The notes: generated by a model from the letters alone, not told the origin. Shown: positions 17,181 through 24,850, numbered from the stretch's first letter. The stretch: DNA of 32,268 bases from Actinomycetota bacterium (GCA_009697815.1 WLRQ01000031.1:1-32268); one strand, 5' to 3'. Numbers and translations: made by a program.

Positions 17181-17205
17181 GACGAGGGATATTCACCCCC
17201 TCGTC
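17181..17205 (+). terminator. Hairpin after murJ
   Basis: GACGAGGG (17181-17188) pairs with CCCTCGTC (17198-17205) across a nine-base AT-rich loop, 49 bases past the murJ stop. No T-run follows. It may terminate or attenuate transcription between murJ and the next gene, or be an operator. Confidence 0.45.
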
Positions 17206-17241
17206 ATCAAGAGTCGGGGGGCCGGGGCCGACGACCTCTAC

Positions 17242-17685
17242 GTGGACACTCCCTCGTCGCACCCCGATTCTGGGGCTCCCGCGCAGCTGCGGCCGCAGCC
17301 CCGTGAGGACGCCGGCCTGCTCCTCGTCGGAAAAATGATCAAGACATTGGTGGCCCTCTCGATCATCGGGGCGGTCGGGTACGACGCAATCTCGATCATC
17401 TCCACGCAGTACTTCGTGCGCGACCAGGCCCAATCGGCCGCGAGGCTCGGCCATGACACCTTGCGCGATCAGGGGTCGGTCGCAGCCGCCTACGCCTCGG
17501 TCGTGAGCTACGCGCGGTCCCAGGGCGACACCGTTGTCCCGAATAGCTTCAGAACGGGCCCCGGCAACAGCGTGACCGTGCAGCTGCGGCGCAGCGCGCA
17601 CACCCTCGCGGCACATGTCATACCGCCGACGAAGGCGTACGTGACAGCGACCGCGACGGGCACCGCCAGCGATCCACTCCCGTGA
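17242..17685 (+). CDS. Single-pass membrane protein, TadE/TadG-like
   Basis: The 147-residue protein has a hydrophilic N-terminus (about 30 residues), one membrane helix (IKTLVALSIIGAVGYDAISII, about 33-53), and an exported region (FVRDQAQSAARLGHDTLRDQ...VSYARSQGDTVV...VTVQLRRSA). The helix followed by a stretch counting alanines and a beta-rich tail resembles the small TadE/TadG-like proteins of pilus loci, but no pilus genes are near. This is a resemblance only. GTG 17242 has no good ribosome site; ATG 17335 directly before the helix is an alternative and would leave 116 residues. The end overlaps an in-frame GTG of the next gene. The gene sits between murJ and the NlpC/P60 gene, where neighbours are usually absent in related genomes (recalled). 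Confidence 0.6.
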   Translation: MDTPSSHPDSGAPAQLRPQPREDAGLLLVGKMIKTLVALSIIGAVGYDAISIISTQYFVRDQAQSAARLGHDTLRDQGSVAAAYASVVSYARSQGDTVVPNSFRTGPGNSVTVQLRRSAHTLAAHVIPPTKAYVTATATGTASDPLP

Positions 17686-17711
17686 CTTGGGGCGAGGTCA
17701 TGGGAGGGATC

Positions 17712-18911
17712 ATGTCCGCGGCGGCGAAGGTGGTCCTCCCCACCCTCGTCGCCGCGCTACTTATCTCACCTGCTCCCTCAGCCCACGCCGATTCCGAACT
17801 CGCCGACGCCCGCACCGCGGCTACGGTTCTCCGCGCGGAGGTGGATCTGCTCGCGGCGAAGTCCGAGGCCGCAGCCGAGGACTTCGGCGCAGCGCAGGAC
17901 GCGCTCGACGAGGTGGTCTCCGGACTGCTCAGCGCCGAGGAGAGCCTGGGCGTGGCCACGCGGCGCGCCGCAGAACTCGACAGCCATCGTGACAACGCCG
18001 CACGGCAGCTCTACATGAGCGGAGGCGTGGGCGCGCTCTACGGAAGCATCCTCGAAGGACGCAGCATCTCCGACGTGCTCGCCAGGGTCGCGGCCGTCGA
18101 GTCAGTGGCGCAGGGCGATCTCATCGCCGCGGTCGATGCGCGCCGCGCGGTCGAGGTCGAGAGCACCCGTCGCACGCACTTCGCCGCACTCACCGAGAAG
18201 CGTCGGCTTCTTGAGGACCAGATGCTCGCAAGCGCTTCTCTCGCAAGGGAACTTGCCACTGAGGCGAGCTCAGCTCTCGACGGGGCGAACGCACTCGTCC
18301 GACGCCTGGTGGAACAGGAACGTGCTGCTGCCGAAGCCGCGGCGGAATCCGCCGCACGCGAACTGCTCGGCCCGCTGCCTTGGGTCATAGGCCCTGTTCC
18401 CGCCGACTCGGTCACAGCCCTGGACCGGGCAATCGCCGATGCCCGCACCGCACCCGCGACGAGGTTCGCCCTCACCGCCCTCACCGAGGCCAGGCGGTGG
18501 CTCGGCACGCCGTACTCAGCCGGGGGCGGGGGGCAGGGGGGCCCGAGCACGGGCTGGTGCTCGAGTTCGGCACCAGATGATGGTCGGGCCGAGGACGGCA
18601 CATGTGCGGCAGCGATCACGAGTGGCTTCGATTGCTCGAGCCTGATGGTCCGGGTGTTCGGTGTCGCCGGGCTCAACCTTCCTCGCACCTCGCGCCAGCA
18701 ATGGCTGACGGGGGTGCATGTGGCACTCACTGACCTGCGTCCCGGCGACCTGCTCTTCTGGGCGTATGAGAGGGACGATCCCGGCTCGATCCACCATGTG
18801 GCGCTCTACCTCGGGCGTGGGCTCATCGCTCAGGCGCCGCACACCGGGGGACGAGTCGAGGTGGCGCCCGTCGCCCTACGCGACCTCGTCGGCGCGGTTC
18901 GGCCCGGATGA
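17712..18911 (+). CDS. Secreted NlpC/P60 (C40) peptidoglycan endopeptidase with N-terminal coiled coil
   Basis: The 399-residue protein has a signal peptide (cleavage near AHA-DS, residue 26). A long helical region (about 30-220) resembles the N-terminal coiled coil of RipA-type hydrolases. The C-terminal NlpC/P60 domain (about 255-399) has the catalytic cysteine in GFDCSSL (Cys308), the histidine in IHHVALYLG (His362) and APHTGG (His377). It should cut the D-Glu-diaminopimelate type bond of stem peptides, as RipA does. An insert between the first strand and the catalytic cysteine (about 271-302) is Gly-rich and acidic and carries two cysteines (Cys283 and Cys298), which may form a disulfide. 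ATG 17712 is chosen for the GGGAGGG ribosome site four bases upstream; GTG 17682 and ATG 17700 are alternatives. It follows the TadE-like gene, overlapping if the GTG is used. Confidence 0.88.
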   Translation: MSAAAKVVLPTLVAALLISPAPSAHADSELADARTAATVLRAEVDLLAAKSEAAAEDFGAAQDALDEVVSGLLSAEESLGVATRRAAELDSHRDNAARQLYMSGGVGALYGSILEGRSISDVLARVAAVESVAQGDLIAAVDARRAVEVESTRRTHFAALTEKRRLLEDQMLASASLARELATEASSALDGANALVRRLVEQERAAAEAAAESAARELLGPLPWVIGPVPADSVTALDRAIADARTAPATRFALTALTEARRWLGTPYSAGGGGQGGPSTGWCSSSAPDDGRAEDGTCAAAITSGFDCSSLMVRVFGVAGLNLPRTSRQQWLTGVHVALTDLRPGDLLFWAYERDDPGSIHHVALYLGRGLIAQAPHTGGRVEVAPVALRDLVGAVRPG

Positions 18912-18960
18912 TCGCGTGTCGCCACGCCGGGATCACGCTCCGCGCACTCGATCCGCCACC

Positions 18961-18966
18961 TATCGT
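18961..18966 (+). promoter_or_regulatory. -10 box TATCGT before the pseudokinase gene
   Basis: TATCGT ends eight bases before GTG 18975, and no ribosome site is seen in between. It fits a near-leaderless start for the pseudokinase-sigM transcript. Confidence 0.35.
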
Positions 18967-18974
18967 GGTCATTT

Positions 18975-20438
18975 GTGACCGACGTGCGCGACACCCCACG
19001 AGGCGGCAGACCCGCGTCTGACGATGTCGTGCTGGGCCGCTACCGACTCGTCGATCGCGTGGCCGAGGCGGCAGGCACCTCGTTCTGGCGGGCGTACGAC
19101 GACCGTCTGCGCCGCGCCGTGGGTGTGCGGTTCATGCCGCTGGACTCCCCGCGAGCTCGCATCCTTCGCGATGCAGCGCTGCGTGCCTCCCAGGTGACCG
19201 ACCGACGAGCCGTACCCCTACTCGACATCGTCGAGGACTCGCCCACCGGTCAGCTCGTGATCGTCACTGAGTGGCTCGTCGGAACCCCGTTCGGGGACTA
19301 CCTGGCCTCGCGCAACGGAGGCAGGCTCCCACCGCGCGAGGCCGCGACCCTCACACTCGAGGTGGCCAGATTCCTTGCGGCCGCCGACGCCGCAGGCGTG
19401 GAGCACGGACGCATACGTCCCAATTCGGTGATGATCACTGATGCCGGCGAGGTTCGAGTGCGCGGGCTCGGTGTCGACCGCGCCCTCTACGGCGTCGAAC
19501 CGGCCGGCGACGCGGCGCTCGCGGATGTGCATGGCGCGGGTGCGGTGCTTTTCGCCGGTCTCACAGGACGTTGGCCCGGGCCGGAGGAGATCAACCGGCT
19601 TCCCGGCGTGCCGACCATCGGTCAAGGGAAGGTCCCCTGGCCCAGCCGGGTCGTGGCCGATGTGCCCGCCGATCTCGACCAGATCACGGCGCGTGCGCTC
19701 CGGAGCACCTCACCACCCAAGGGATTGAGTCGCTTCGGCACAGTCGCCGAGGTCGCCACCGCCCTGGCCGCCACGCTGACCGAACCGCTCAGGCCTCCGG
19801 CGGGGCGCCGACACGGCAGGCGGCAGAGGCAACTCGTGAGCGTCACAGTCGCCGTCGTGGCGATCATGGGCCTCGCCCTCATCGGGGTGGCCATGATCAA
19901 GGGTCTCGGTGGCGACCCGCTGAATATTGCGAGGGCAGCGCGCCCGTCACAGACCACCTCGGCCCTGCCGCCCACCTCGGCGGCATCAACGCCTGCGGGC
20001 CCTGAGATCCCGATCGTCTCGGCCGTCGACTTTGATCCGTACGGCGATACCAAGCGGGAAAATCCCAAACTGGTGCCGCTCGCGATCGATGCCAAACCCG
20101 AGACGGCGTGGACCACCGTGCGCTACAAGGCAGGCGATCTTGGCGGCAAGCCGGGCGTCGGCCTCCTCGTCGACCTCGGGGCGCCCCGTCCGGTTTCGGC
20201 TGTGGAGCTGCGGCTGGTCGGGAACGGCAGCGATGTCTCGCTCCGGGCCTCCGACGACCCAACCCTGCCCCCGGAGAAGTTCATCTCGATGGCCGAGGTC
20301 ACGGGCGCGAACAGCACCCTGACACTTCGCGTACCCACGGCGGTGACCACCCGGTACTTGCTCGTGTGGTTCACCCAACTACCGCCCGTCAACGGTTACT
20401 ACCAGGCCGGAATCGCGGATATCCGAGTACGCGGATGA
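18975..20438 (+). CDS. Membrane pseudokinase with extracytoplasmic discoidin-like domain (MviN C-terminal part)
   Basis: This 487-residue protein has a kinase-fold cytoplasmic domain (about 20-270), a basic stretch, one membrane helix (about 287-309), a Ser/Thr/Pro linker, and an extracytoplasmic beta domain (about 345-487) of discoidin/galactose-binding type (PKLVPLAIDAKPETAWTT...RYLLVWFTQLPPVNGYYQAGI). Kinase residues are lost: VGVRFM has Arg53 in place of the ATP-binding lysine, the HRD loop is replaced by HGRIRPNSV without the aspartate, and DFG by RGLG. It should not phosphorylate proteins. In M. tuberculosis the same two domains are fused to the end of MviN and bind the FHA protein FhaA after phosphorylation by PknB. 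Here they form a separate protein, so a regulator of MurJ acting in trans is the natural inference. GTG 18975 follows a -10 box. The stop overlaps sigM by four bases. Confidence 0.85.
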   Translation: MTDVRDTPRGGRPASDDVVLGRYRLVDRVAEAAGTSFWRAYDDRLRRAVGVRFMPLDSPRARILRDAALRASQVTDRRAVPLLDIVEDSPTGQLVIVTEWLVGTPFGDYLASRNGGRLPPREAATLTLEVARFLAAADAAGVEHGRIRPNSVMITDAGEVRVRGLGVDRALYGVEPAGDAALADVHGAGAVLFAGLTGRWPGPEEINRLPGVPTIGQGKVPWPSRVVADVPADLDQITARALRSTSPPKGLSRFGTVAEVATALAATLTEPLRPPAGRRHGRRQRQLVSVTVAVVAIMGLALIGVAMIKGLGGDPLNIARAARPSQTTSALPPTSAASTPAGPEIPIVSAVDFDPYGDTKRENPKLVPLAIDAKPETAWTTVRYKAGDLGGKPGVGLLVDLGAPRPVSAVELRLVGNGSDVSLRASDDPTLPPEKFISMAEVTGANSTLTLRVPTAVTTRYLLVWFTQLPPVNGYYQAGIADIRVRG

Positions 20439-21175
20439 GCCCGGACCAGTCAACCGGCGACCAGTCCCCGGCTGGCGTAGCGGTCAGCGACGCCGCCCTG
20501 CTCGGCGCCCATGTGGCAGGTGACTCCGACGCCTTTGCCACGCTGCTCTTGCGCCACCGCGATCGCCTGTGGGCCGTCGCCCTGCGCACGACATCGGATC
20601 CCGAGGATGCGGCCGACGCACTGCAGGACGCGCTCATCTCCGCCCACCGCAACGCGGCCTCGTTTCGGGGCGAGGCCGCGGTCACTACCTGGCTACATCG
20701 CATCGTGGTCAATGCCTGCCTGGACCTCATGCGCCGTCGGCGCTCGCGGCCCTCAGTACCGCTGCTGGAGGAGGACGGCGAGGCAGGACACCACGGCATC
20801 GCGGACCCTCGGGACGACTTCGACCGCCTGGAAATGCGCATGGAGATCGACAAGGCCCTGAGCGCACTCCCTCTAGACCAGCGCAGCGCCGTGATTCTGG
20901 TGGATATCGAGGGCCATTCGGTCGCGGAGACGGCCCACATCCTGGGAATCGCCGAGGGCACCGTCAAGAGCCGGTGCTCCCGGGGGCGCGCCCGGCTCGC
21001 GGTATCACTGGCCGGGTTGCGGAACCCTGACACCGCTCCCGGCGTCCCATCGGGGCAATCGACACGTGACGCACCCATCACCAGGGCAGGACACCACGCC
21101 GGAGTCGGGCTCGATCTGGGCCCCGACCGTGCGGGGCACCCGCTCGCAGAACCAGACCCGGAGGTGAGCCAGTGA
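20435..21175 (+). CDS. sigM: ECF RNA polymerase sigma factor (SigM type)
   Basis: The 246-residue protein has ECF region 2 (DSDAFATLLLRHRDRLWAVALRTTSDPEDAADALQDALISAHRNA...FRGEAAVTTWLHRIVVNACLDLMRRRRSR, about 30-108). It also has region 4 (ALSALPLDQRSAVILVDIEGHSVAETAHILGIAEGTVKSRCSRGRARLA, about 148-196). A further 50 residues after region 4 are hydrophilic and unconserved. The place between the MviN-type pseudokinase and trxB is that of sigM (Rv3911) in M. tuberculosis. ATG 20435 overlaps the upstream stop (ATGA), and there is no strong ribosome site, so translation is coupled. The next gene overlaps it in the same way and is the likely membrane regulator. Which stress it answers cannot be read from the sequence. 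Confidence 0.92.
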   Translation: MSPDQSTGDQSPAGVAVSDAALLGAHVAGDSDAFATLLLRHRDRLWAVALRTTSDPEDAADALQDALISAHRNAASFRGEAAVTTWLHRIVVNACLDLMRRRRSRPSVPLLEEDGEAGHHGIADPRDDFDRLEMRMEIDKALSALPLDQRSAVILVDIEGHSVAETAHILGIAEGTVKSRCSRGRARLAVSLAGLRNPDTAPGVPSGQSTRDAPITRAGHHAGVGLDLGPDRAGHPLAEPDPEVSQ

Positions 21176-22035
21176 CCGATCCACTATCGGGAACGCCCGC
21201 CTCCGGGCCGGACACACCTGGTCCTGAGGCCACTCCGGAGCAGGAGTTGTTCGTCTCCGGTCTGCTGGCGTCATTGCGCTCCGATGACCCCGCAATGCCT
21301 GAGTACGTCGCGGCGCGGCTTGACGCCGTCCTCGCTGAGACTCGGCGGTCCGCGAATGGTCGTCCCGCCCCCGCGGCAGGCATGCCAGCCCGCTCGCCGT
21401 CGAGTGCCGACAGTGGCCTTGCTCCCGTGAGCCGTCTTGAACGCAAGGCTGGCGGCCCCTCATTGCGCTCCTTCCGGGTGCTCGCGGGTGTCGCCGCCGC
21501 TGCTGTTCTCGTACTCGGCGGAGCCGTTCTTGCCCGGGGCGGCCTCGGCGAACTCGGCTCTGGGAACACTGTCACGACCGCCGAGTCAGCCGGGGGACTG
21601 TCCTCGATGTCCGATGCGGCATCTGCTCCGGCGCGTGCCGAAGCACCCACTGCCGAGGTGGCGACCGGTACGACAGGCACCCCACTCACCCCCGGCACAG
21701 CGAGTACCGGGGGCACGGCGAGTACCGACTACCACCTGAGCACCCTCGCCGCTCAGATCGCCTCCCTTGTCCTCACCACGGGTACCGGCGGCACAACTGC
21801 TGCGCAAGGCCCGGCGTCGAGCCAGACCGCACCCGCCTGTCTGTCCACCATCACTGGGCGCCCTGACGCCCAGGCGCTCGCCGTCGCCGACGCGACCTTC
21901 GAAGGCCAACCCGCCGTGATCATCGTGGTCGCTGTTCCCGGTGACATCACGCAGCTCGAGGTCTGGGCTATCGCCCCCGGCTGCACCACCGACGACGCAA
22001 CCGTGTTGGCCAACGCCCGCGTCCCGGCCCCCTGA
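21172..22035 (+). CDS. Membrane-anchored protein, probable anti-sigma partner of SigM
   Basis: This 287-residue protein has a cytoplasmic N-terminus of about 100 residues, with a helical segment EQELFVSGLLASLRSDDPAMPEYVAARLDAVLAE (about 24-57). One membrane helix follows (RVLAGVAAAAVLVLGGAVLA, about 101-120), then a Thr/Ala/Gly-rich exported part. The exported region has two cysteines in the C-terminal half (SQTAPACLSTITG and IAPGCTTDD), probably a disulfide. It overlaps sigM by four bases, and its GTG has an excellent ribosome site, GGAGGTGA. Topology and position match membrane anti-sigma factors such as the one encoded after sigM in mycobacteria. The zinc-binding HxxxCxxC motif of ZAS proteins is absent, so this role rests on context. 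An 18-base tandem repeat lies in the linker. Confidence 0.72.
   Translation: MTDPLSGTPASGPDTPGPEATPEQELFVSGLLASLRSDDPAMPEYVAARLDAVLAETRRSANGRPAPAAGMPARSPSSADSGLAPVSRLERKAGGPSLRSFRVLAGVAAAAVLVLGGAVLARGGLGELGSGNTVTTAESAGGLSSMSDAASAPARAEAPTAEVATGTTGTPLTPGTASTGGTASTDYHLSTLAAQIASLVLTTGTGGTTAAQGPASSQTAPACLSTITGRPDAQALAVADATFEGQPAVIIVVAVPGDITQLEVWAIAPGCTTDDATVLANARVPAP
21694..21727 (+). repeat. Tandem 18-base repeat in the anti-sigma-like gene
   Basis: GGCACAGCGAGTACCG (21694-21709) recurs as GGCACGGCGAGTACCG (21712-21727), 18 bases apart with one difference. It encodes two copies of a GTAST(G/D) hexapeptide unit in the exported linker. It is a likely site of length variation between strains. Confidence 0.8.
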
Positions 22036-22087
22036 CGAGCGCCTTGGGCGCACCACCGAAGGTTGTTCGACCATGGCGGCAGTCGGC

Positions 22088-22113
22088 GGAATTCCCGCCA
22101 GCCTAGGATCGTT
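22088..22113 (+). promoter_or_regulatory. SigR/SigH-type promoter of trxB (GGAAT-N18-GTT)
   Basis: GGAAT at 22088-22092, exactly 18 bases, then GTT at 22111-22113. This is the consensus of the disulfide-stress sigma factors SigR (Streptomyces) and SigH (mycobacteria), for which trxBA is a classical target. Transcription should start about 22118-22122, leaving a leader of about 125 bases before trxB. A GGCGG/CCGCC hairpin overlaps the -35 (22085-22099) and could also end the upstream transcript. Confidence 0.8.
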
Positions 22114-22244
22114 GTGAGCCGTGGCGCCCGGTGCGCCGAGGGTCTCCTCGCCTAGGGCCCGTCACTGCTCACGCACCGACAGGCCGAACGGCCGACTCTC
22201 GCATGACCACCGGGACAACTTGTCCCACCGTCGAAGGGCCCCCC

Positions 22245-23198
22245 GTGAACGACATCCGGAACGTGATCATCATCGGTTCGGGACCTGCCGGGTACACCGC
22301 CGCGATTTACGCTGCGCGGGCGCAGCTGACCCCGCTGCTCTTCGAGGGTGCGGTCACCGCGGGTGGCGCGCTCATGAACACCACCGAGGTCGAGAACTTC
22401 CCGGGATTCCCCGACGGCATCATGGGCCCGGCTCTCATGGAGAGTCTGCGCGCCCAGGCCGATCGCTTCGGCACCGAGTTCATCACCGACGATGTTGTCT
22501 CTGTCGACCTCTCGGGCCCCGTGAAGTCGGTCACCGATGCCGAAGGCACCGTTCACCGCGCCCACGCGGTGATCCTGGCCATGGGCTCGGGCTACCGCGA
22601 GCTCGGTGTCGACGGAGAGAAGCGCCTGTCCGGGCACGGCGTCTCCTGGTGCGCCACCTGCGACGGATTCTTCTTCCGCAACCAGCACATCGCCGTGGTC
22701 GGAGGAGGTGACTCCGCGATCGAGGAGGCGACCTTCCTGACGCGGTTCGCCGAGACCGTCACGATCGTCCACCGCCGTGACAGCATGCGTGCAAGCAAGA
22801 TCATGCAGGACCGGGCGCTCAGCAACGACAAGATCCGCTTCGCCTGGAACAGCGAGGTGGCCCAGATCGTCGGCGACGACAAGCTCTCGGGCCTCGTGCT
22901 TCGGGACACCCTCACCGGTGAGACCCGCTCGATCGAGGTCACTGGACTGTTCGTCGCGATCGGACACGATCCTCGCTCCGAGCTCCTCGGAGGCCAGGTC
23001 GACCTCGACGCCGAGGGCTATGTGATCACGCAGGGGCGCACCACGCTCACGAGCATGTCCGGTGTCTTCGCGTGCGGTGACCTAGTCGACCACTCGTATC
23101 GGCAGGCCATCACCGCTGCGGGCTCGGGGTGCGCCGCGGCGCTCGATGCCGAGCGATTCCTCGCAGTCCTGGAGAGCACGGGCAACGCCCACCCCTGA
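22245..23198 (+). CDS. trxB: Thioredoxin-disulfide reductase
   Basis: The 317-residue flavoprotein reduces thioredoxin with NADPH. The FAD site is [19 protein letters not shown] (GSGPAG at 11-16), followed by [13 protein letters not shown]. The redox-active CATC is at 136-139, the NADPH site is [15 protein letters not shown] with [12 protein letters not shown], and FVAIGHDP and [24 protein letters not shown] lie near the end. All active residues are present. GTG 22245 is chosen because GAAGGG lies six bases before it and TrxB proteins begin close to this point; ATG 22203 would add 14 unconserved residues. Upstream there is an exact SigR/SigH promoter. trxA follows after 216 bases, so the two genes may have separate promoters. 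Confidence 0.95.
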   Translation: MNDIRNVIIIGSGPAGYTAAIYAARAQLTPLLFEGAVTAGGALMNTTEVENFPGFPDGIMGPALMESLRAQADRFGTEFITDDVVSVDLSGPVKSVTDAEGTVHRAHAVILAMGSGYRELGVDGEKRLSGHGVSWCATCDGFFFRNQHIAVVGGGDSAIEEATFLTRFAETVTIVHRRDSMRASKIMQDRALSNDKIRFAWNSEVAQIVGDDKLSGLVLRDTLTGETRSIEVTGLFVAIGHDPRSELLGGQVDLDAEGYVITQGRTTLTSMSGVFACGDLVDHSYRQAITAAGSGCAAALDAERFLAVLESTGNAHP

Positions 23199-23289
23199 CC
23201 TCACGGCCGGCCCACCAGGTTCTAGGGCCCGGCTAGCCCCACGTGATCCACGTTCAGTCACCGGCATGACGCGCCAGCACGCAGGGCGG

Positions 23290-23307
23290 CACGAGTCACG
23301 ACTCGTG
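23290..23307. repeat. Inverted repeat between trxB and trxA
   Basis: CACGAGT and ACTCGTG pair perfectly across a four-base CACG spacer. It lies 92 bases after the trxB stop and 107 bases before trxA. It may be a terminator for trxB or an operator for trxA; nothing in the sequence decides between these. No clear promoter for trxA was recognised in the remaining 216-base gap. Confidence 0.5.
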
Positions 23308-23414
23308 GTCCCACCTTTGGGCGTCGGCGACATGCCGCCGGTCAGACGCCGTACCGTGGGCGCCACAGCCGCCACCGACCACGCACCATTCACCACGAGG
23401 AAGGAACGCCACCC

Positions 23415-23741
23415 ATGGGCGCCGCCACGAAGATCGTCACTGACGCCACGTTCGCCGACGAGGTCCTACTTGCCGACAAGCCCGTGATCGTGGACTTCTG
23501 GGCCGAATGGTGTGGCCCGTGCAAGATGCTCTCGCCGATCCTGGAAGAGATCGCGGCTGCGCACGCGGACAAGGTCACGGTGGCAAAGTTCAACGTCGAC
23601 GAGAACCCCCAGACCGCCGCGGCAGAACGGATCATGTCGCTGCCCACGCTCAACGTCTACGTGGCCGGCAAGCTCGTCAAGCAGATCGTCGGCGCGAAAC
23701 CCAAGGCGGCACTGCTCGCCGACCTCGCCGAGTACCTCTGA
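23415..23741 (+). CDS. trxA: Thioredoxin
   Basis: This 108-residue protein is a complete thioredoxin: PVIVDFWAEWCGPCKML with active-site Cys33 and Cys36, then KVTVAKFNVDENPQTAA, IMSLPTLNVYVAGK with the cis-proline, and a C-terminal helix ALLADLAEYL. It reduces protein disulfides and is recycled by the TrxB encoded upstream. GAGGAAGGA lies about nine bases before the ATG. The CwlM-like gene starts five bases past the stop, so the two are co-transcribed. The position matches trxC (Rv3914) of M. tuberculosis. Confidence 0.96.
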   Translation: MGAATKIVTDATFADEVLLADKPVIVDFWAEWCGPCKMLSPILEEIAAAHADKVTVAKFNVDENPQTAAAERIMSLPTLNVYVAGKLVKQIVGAKPKAALLADLAEYL

Positions 23742-23746
23742 GCCTG

Positions 23747-24850
23747 GTGAGCGCTCCCCTATCCCGTCGGGGTGACACCGGCACCACCGTGGCCGAGATC
23801 CGGGACCGGCTCGGCCGCCTGGGCATCATGCCTGCCGCAGAGCCTGGATTCGATCCAGCGAACGCCAGTTTCGATGACTCCGTCGACCATGCGGTGCGCG
23901 CATTCCAGCAGGCTCGCGGGCTCACCGTCGACGGCATCGTGGGCCCGCAGACCTTTAGGCGGCTCGAAGAGGCCCGCTGGACCCTCGGCGACCGAGTGCT
24001 GTCCTACCGGCCGGGGCGGCTCGTCTCGGGCGATGACGTCCTCGGTCTCCAACAGCGCTTATCCGGTCTCGGCTTCGACCTCGGCCGGGTCGACGGCGTC
24101 TTCGGGCCACTCACCGACCACGCGCTCCGCGAGTTCCAGCGCAGCGTGGGCGTCGACCCCGACGGCACTTGCGGCCCGATGACCTTCCGGGCCATCAACC
24201 GCCTGGCCCGCACGATGAGTGGTGGCGGCACAGCCACGACACTGCGCGAACTCCACGCGCTGGAGTCGATCTGCAGCGGAGTCGCCCACAAGGTCGTCGT
24301 CATCGATCCGGGGCATGACGGGGGCGATGACGGACACGGTGTCAACGAGGCCGCCATCGCTGGCGATCTCGCCACGCGCGTCGAAGGCCGGCTCGCGGCC
24401 ATCGGAGTGCAGGTCCTTCTCACGCGCAAGCCCGACAGCGGCAGTGCCGCGGACGAATCCGATCGGGCCGCCTTCGCCAATGACACCGGTGCCGATCTGG
24501 TTCTCTCCCTGAATGTGGGCTCGGCGGACTCCGCCATTCCCTCCGGGTGCGCAAGCTTCTACTTCGGCGATTCCGCAGCAGGAACCGGCTCGGCCCTCGG
24601 TCGACGCTTTGCGGAGATGGTCCAAGAGGAGATCTGCTCCCGAACCGATCTCACCGACTGTCAGTCTCACGCCAAGACCTGGGATCTGCTGCGCATGACC
24701 CGCATGCCCGCCGTGCGCCTCGAATGCGGCTATCTCAGCAGTCCGCACGATGCGCGTCGGCTGGCTGATCCAGCTTTCCGAGATGCAGTCGCTGAAGGTA
24801 TCGCCGCTGCCGTGGTGCGATTCTTCGCACCCGTCACAACTGAGGCCTGA
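23747..24850 (+). CDS. cwlM: CwlM-like N-acetylmuramoyl-L-alanine amidase homologue
   Basis: This 367-residue protein has two PG_binding_1 domains (about 8-75 and 90-155; AVRAFQQARGLTVDGIVGPQTF and ALREFQRSVGVDPDGTCGPMTF) and an Amidase_3 domain (about 182-362). Zinc ligands seen are His190 in IDPGHDGG and Glu201 in GVNEAAIAG. The third ligand, a histidine in SIHAN of active enzymes, is asparagine here (LSLNVGSAD, Asn256). The catalytic glutamate Glu326 (RLECGYLS) remains. No signal peptide is present. Mycobacterial CwlM, in the same place after trxC, is cytoplasmic and acts as a phosphorylation-dependent activator of MurA rather than a hydrolase. The missing ligand and lack of export signal fit that role here. 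GTG 23747 starts five bases after trxA; the ribosome site is weak, so translational coupling is likely. The symbol rests on position and architecture. Confidence 0.85.
   Translation: MSAPLSRRGDTGTTVAEIRDRLGRLGIMPAAEPGFDPANASFDDSVDHAVRAFQQARGLTVDGIVGPQTFRRLEEARWTLGDRVLSYRPGRLVSGDDVLGLQQRLSGLGFDLGRVDGVFGPLTDHALREFQRSVGVDPDGTCGPMTFRAINRLARTMSGGGTATTLRELHALESICSGVAHKVVVIDPGHDGGDDGHGVNEAAIAGDLATRVEGRLAAIGVQVLLTRKPDSGSAADESDRAAFANDTGADLVLSLNVGSADSAIPSGCASFYFGDSAAGTGSALGRRFAEMVQEEICSRTDLTDCQSHAKTWDLLRMTRMPAVRLECGYLSSPHDARRLADPAFRDAVAEGIAAAVVRFFAPVTTEA

Noticed and set aside
17242-18911. A pilus (Tad) locus
   Set aside because: Only one small TadE-like membrane protein is present, with no TadA ATPase, TadB/C or pilin gene nearby.
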